Source of the DNA: Streptomyces sp. NBC_00273
GTDB taxonomy: Bacteria > Actinomycetota > Actinomycetes > Streptomycetales > Streptomycetaceae
NCBI RefSeq assembly: GCF_036178145.1
Contig: NZ_CP108067.1
Span: 1,302,001-1,366,000, forward strand
Length of the DNA stretch: 64,000 nucleotides
Direction of reading: 5' to 3'
Shown here: piece after piece, positions 62,647 to 64,000 of the stretch
How the letters are laid out: every line of letters starts with the position of its first letter
Position numbering within the stretch: position 1 is the first letter of the stretch
Notes under the pieces: generated by a model
Databases searched by the model: none
What the model was told of the DNA's origin: nothing
The model's input: the letters and a program-made list of their open reading frames with translations, nothing else
Translations under genes and position numbers: made by a program

Positions 62647-63052
62647 TCACTGGATGGTGATCTCAGCGGCGGAGGTGAATCCGTTGACTCCTGCCAGGGC
62701 GGTCGGCCCGACGTACTTCGCCTGGGCAGCCGGCAAGGTGGCGGACTTGGCCGTTGCCGTGTTCGCCCAGGTGCCGCTGGCCACCTGGGTGAAGTGCACT
62801 CCGTCGGTGCTCGTGGAAACCGTGTAACGGGTGATCCCCCCCGTTGGGTGTGCCGTCCTGCCTCGGCAGGTAGCCGAGGCCCGTCACGGGCTGGGTCTGG
62901 CCGAGTTGAAGGGCGATGTCGTGCGGGCCGGGGCGGGTGGCGGACCTCCACTGGGAGGGCCACATGACCGGGGTGCCGAGCTTCACGCCGTCGAGCGCCG
63001 CGGTCACCTTGGAGCCCTGAGCAGTAACGCTCAGTCTGTGCCAGGAGCACAC
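62647..63052 (-). pseudogene. Carbohydrate-active enzyme C-terminal fragment with F5/8-type domain, homopolymer frameshift
   Basis: The frame from 63052 reads WHRLSVTAQGSKVTAALDGV, then WPSQWRSATRPGPHDIALQL and TGLGYLPRQDGTPNGG, a discoidin (F5/8C) module. At a run of seven C (about 62836) the homologous frame shifts to ITRYTVSTSTDGVHFTQVAS and continues through SAAEITIQ to a TGA at 62649-62647. Six bases in the run would restore one frame. The upstream catalytic part is absent. Confidence 0.7.
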
Positions 63053-63102
63053 GCCAGTCTCTTTGAGATCTTCGAATCAGCGGGGACGGCACACGGACAT
63101 CC

Positions 63103-63139
63103 AGGAGTGCCCGGCGGCCGTCGGCCGCCGGGCACTCCT
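63103..63139 (-). terminator. Terminator of the NEW3/NPCBM gene
   Basis: Eighteen-base perfect arms at 63103-63120 and 63122-63139, starting 17 bp beyond the gene's stop on the minus strand. Confidence 0.8.
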
Positions 63140-63155
63140 TTCTTCAGGGATCCGG

Positions 63156-64000
63156 TCAGCTGCAGTGCAACTGTGCGGCGGCCCAGTCGGCGTGGTCCTT
63201 GCCCGTGTCGTCACCGCCGTCGGCGGCCACCAGTTCCAGCACCTTGGCGCCGGTGATGTCGACGTCCAGCGTCGTCGGGCCGGTGGCGTGGGTGCGTACG
63301 GTGGTGGTCGTCAGGGTGCGGCCGTCGGCGCGGACCGAGAAGGCCACCGAGCCGTGGTCGACCTCGTCGTCGATGCCCACCGTAGCGGTCAGCCGGGTGC
63401 AGTGGCCGTCCAGATTCAGCCCCACCACACTTGATGCGTGCGTTCCCAGGCCCGTGGCAAAGGTCTTGCCGTTGAGTGAGAGTGTTCGCCCGTCTCCGGC
63501 GCCGGCCTCGCCGTTGCTCGTGTTCCGCTCCACCGGACCCCAGCCGTTGGCCGAGTAGTAGAACGGCAGGGCGCTGACGGCGGTGTCGGCGGTCGGGGGC
63601 TCTACCGCGGTGGCCGGAAGGACCTTACGGGTGTCGGCCAGGTGCCTCACGCCGCCCTGCTGGAAGTCAGCCGCTGCGGTGAGTGCGGAGAACTGCGGCA
63701 GGGTGCCTGCGGGGGCGGTGACCTGATAGGTCGCGGTGACCGACGTGCCCGGGGCCACCGTGGCATCGGCGACCGCCGTCGCCGGGGTGACGGTCCAGCC
63801 GGTCGGTGCCCGCAGGGTGATGTCGGTCGCGGTGGCGGAAGTGACGCCGGCCGGCACGGCCAGCGTGGCGGTGACGGTGGTCTGCTCGGCCGGCGCGAGG
63901 TGCTCCGGTGCGGCGAGCGCCAGCTTGGCATTCGGGGAGGCGGACGCGTAGGTGGCGGCCTGGTACTGGGGGGCGGCCACCTGGCCTGTCGTGAGCGGGG
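63156..64000 (-). CDS. C-terminal part of a secreted carbohydrate-active enzyme (NEW3 and NPCBM domains), 5' end outside window
   Basis: The frame is open through the right edge. In order it has a Gln/Ala-rich linker, a NEW3-type immunoglobulin-like domain (LTLRAPTGWTVTP-like: ITLRAPTGWTVTPATAVA) and a C-terminal NPCBM domain (about the last 140 residues: SANGWGPVERNTSNG, FATGLGTHASS, VGIDDEV, FSVRADGRTL, LELVAADGGD). These modules follow catalytic domains such as GH27 or GH97 in Streptomyces exo-glycosidases; which one cannot be told here. The annotated GTG at 63980 is internal. Confidence 0.85.
   Translation of the reverse strand, partial: PLTTGQVAAPQYQAATYASASPNAKLALAAPEHLAPAEQTTVTATLAVPAGVTSATATDITLRAPTGWTVTPATAVADATVAPGTSVTATYQVTAPAGTLPQFSALTAAADFQQGGVRHLADTRKVLPATAVEPPTADTAVSALPFYYSANGWGPVERNTSNGEAGAGDGRTLSLNGKTFATGLGTHASSVVGLNLDGHCTRLTATVGIDDEVDHGSVAFSVRADGRTLTTTTVRTHATGPTTLDVDITGAKVLELVAADGGDDTGKDHADWAAAQLHCS

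Overview
The DNA is uniformly very GC-rich, with GC-biased third codon positions, GTG starts, lipobox and Tat signals, an ABC sugar importer without its own ATPase, and DUF4383, PRC-barrel, DUF427 and TspO genes. This points to a Streptomyces or close relative. The many broken genes and insertion-sequence relics suggest an accessory, probably sub-telomeric, chromosome region. I saw no rRNA, tRNA or CRISPR array.

Layout. (1) 1-10.6 kb is an amino-sugar or hexose locus. A PfkB kinase (cut by the window edge) and a ROK protein face a DeoR regulator, followed by a lipoprotein sugar-binding protein, two permeases, a second ROK protein and a secreted GH20 hexosaminidase with a ricin-B lectin tail. 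(2) 10.8-14.3 kb holds a secreted subtilisin, then relics: an RHS core fragment, a frameshifted Imm5-like immunity gene and pieces of a Mu/TniA-TniB-type transposon. (3) 14.5-20.2 kb holds a SulP transporter coupled to a beta-carbonic anhydrase, and a two-component system. (4) 20.4-27.8 kb has small membrane proteins, DUF4383, an SDR-DUF427-TspO run ending in a MerR/B12-type regulator with an in-frame amber codon, a PRC-barrel protein and a lipoprotein. (5) 27.9-30.5 kb has a polysaccharide-lyase-like surface protein between two dead transporter genes. (6) 30.6-42 kb is a sugar-acid locus: KDG-type kinase, KDPG-type aldolase and a broken SMP-30 lactonase on one side of a GntR regulator; dehydratase, DapA-type lyase, SDR and a Tat-exported GH2 glycosidase on the other. 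Four near-identical operator-like sites link these genes. (7) 42-50.9 kb is mostly decay: transposase tails, a second broken lyase, a broken Ser/Thr kinase, and a complete IS701-family element with CTAG target duplications. (8) 51-57.8 kb holds a large LuxR ATPase, a secreted ribosome-inactivating protein fused to a seven-repeat lectin, transposase debris, and a TetR gene next to a monooxygenase gene cut by a 456-bp copy of the GH2 gene tail. (9) 58-64 kb holds a secreted AMIN-like protein, a group II intron inserted precisely in an IS5-family transposase gene, more relics, and the C-terminal part of a large secreted carbohydrate-active protein.

How the genes work together. The first locus fits uptake and phosphorylation of a hexosamine or hexose released by GH20, with DeoR control. 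The second fits oxidative breakdown of a sugar released by GH2 (dehydrogenase, lactonase, dehydratase, kinase, aldolase), now partly decayed because its lactonase and its own solute-binding protein are broken. The strongest candidate for an unusual system is the ricin-like toxin at 53.6-55.5 kb: all five active-site positions of plant RIPs appear conserved, and the C-terminus looks like a complete seven-bladed lectin propeller.
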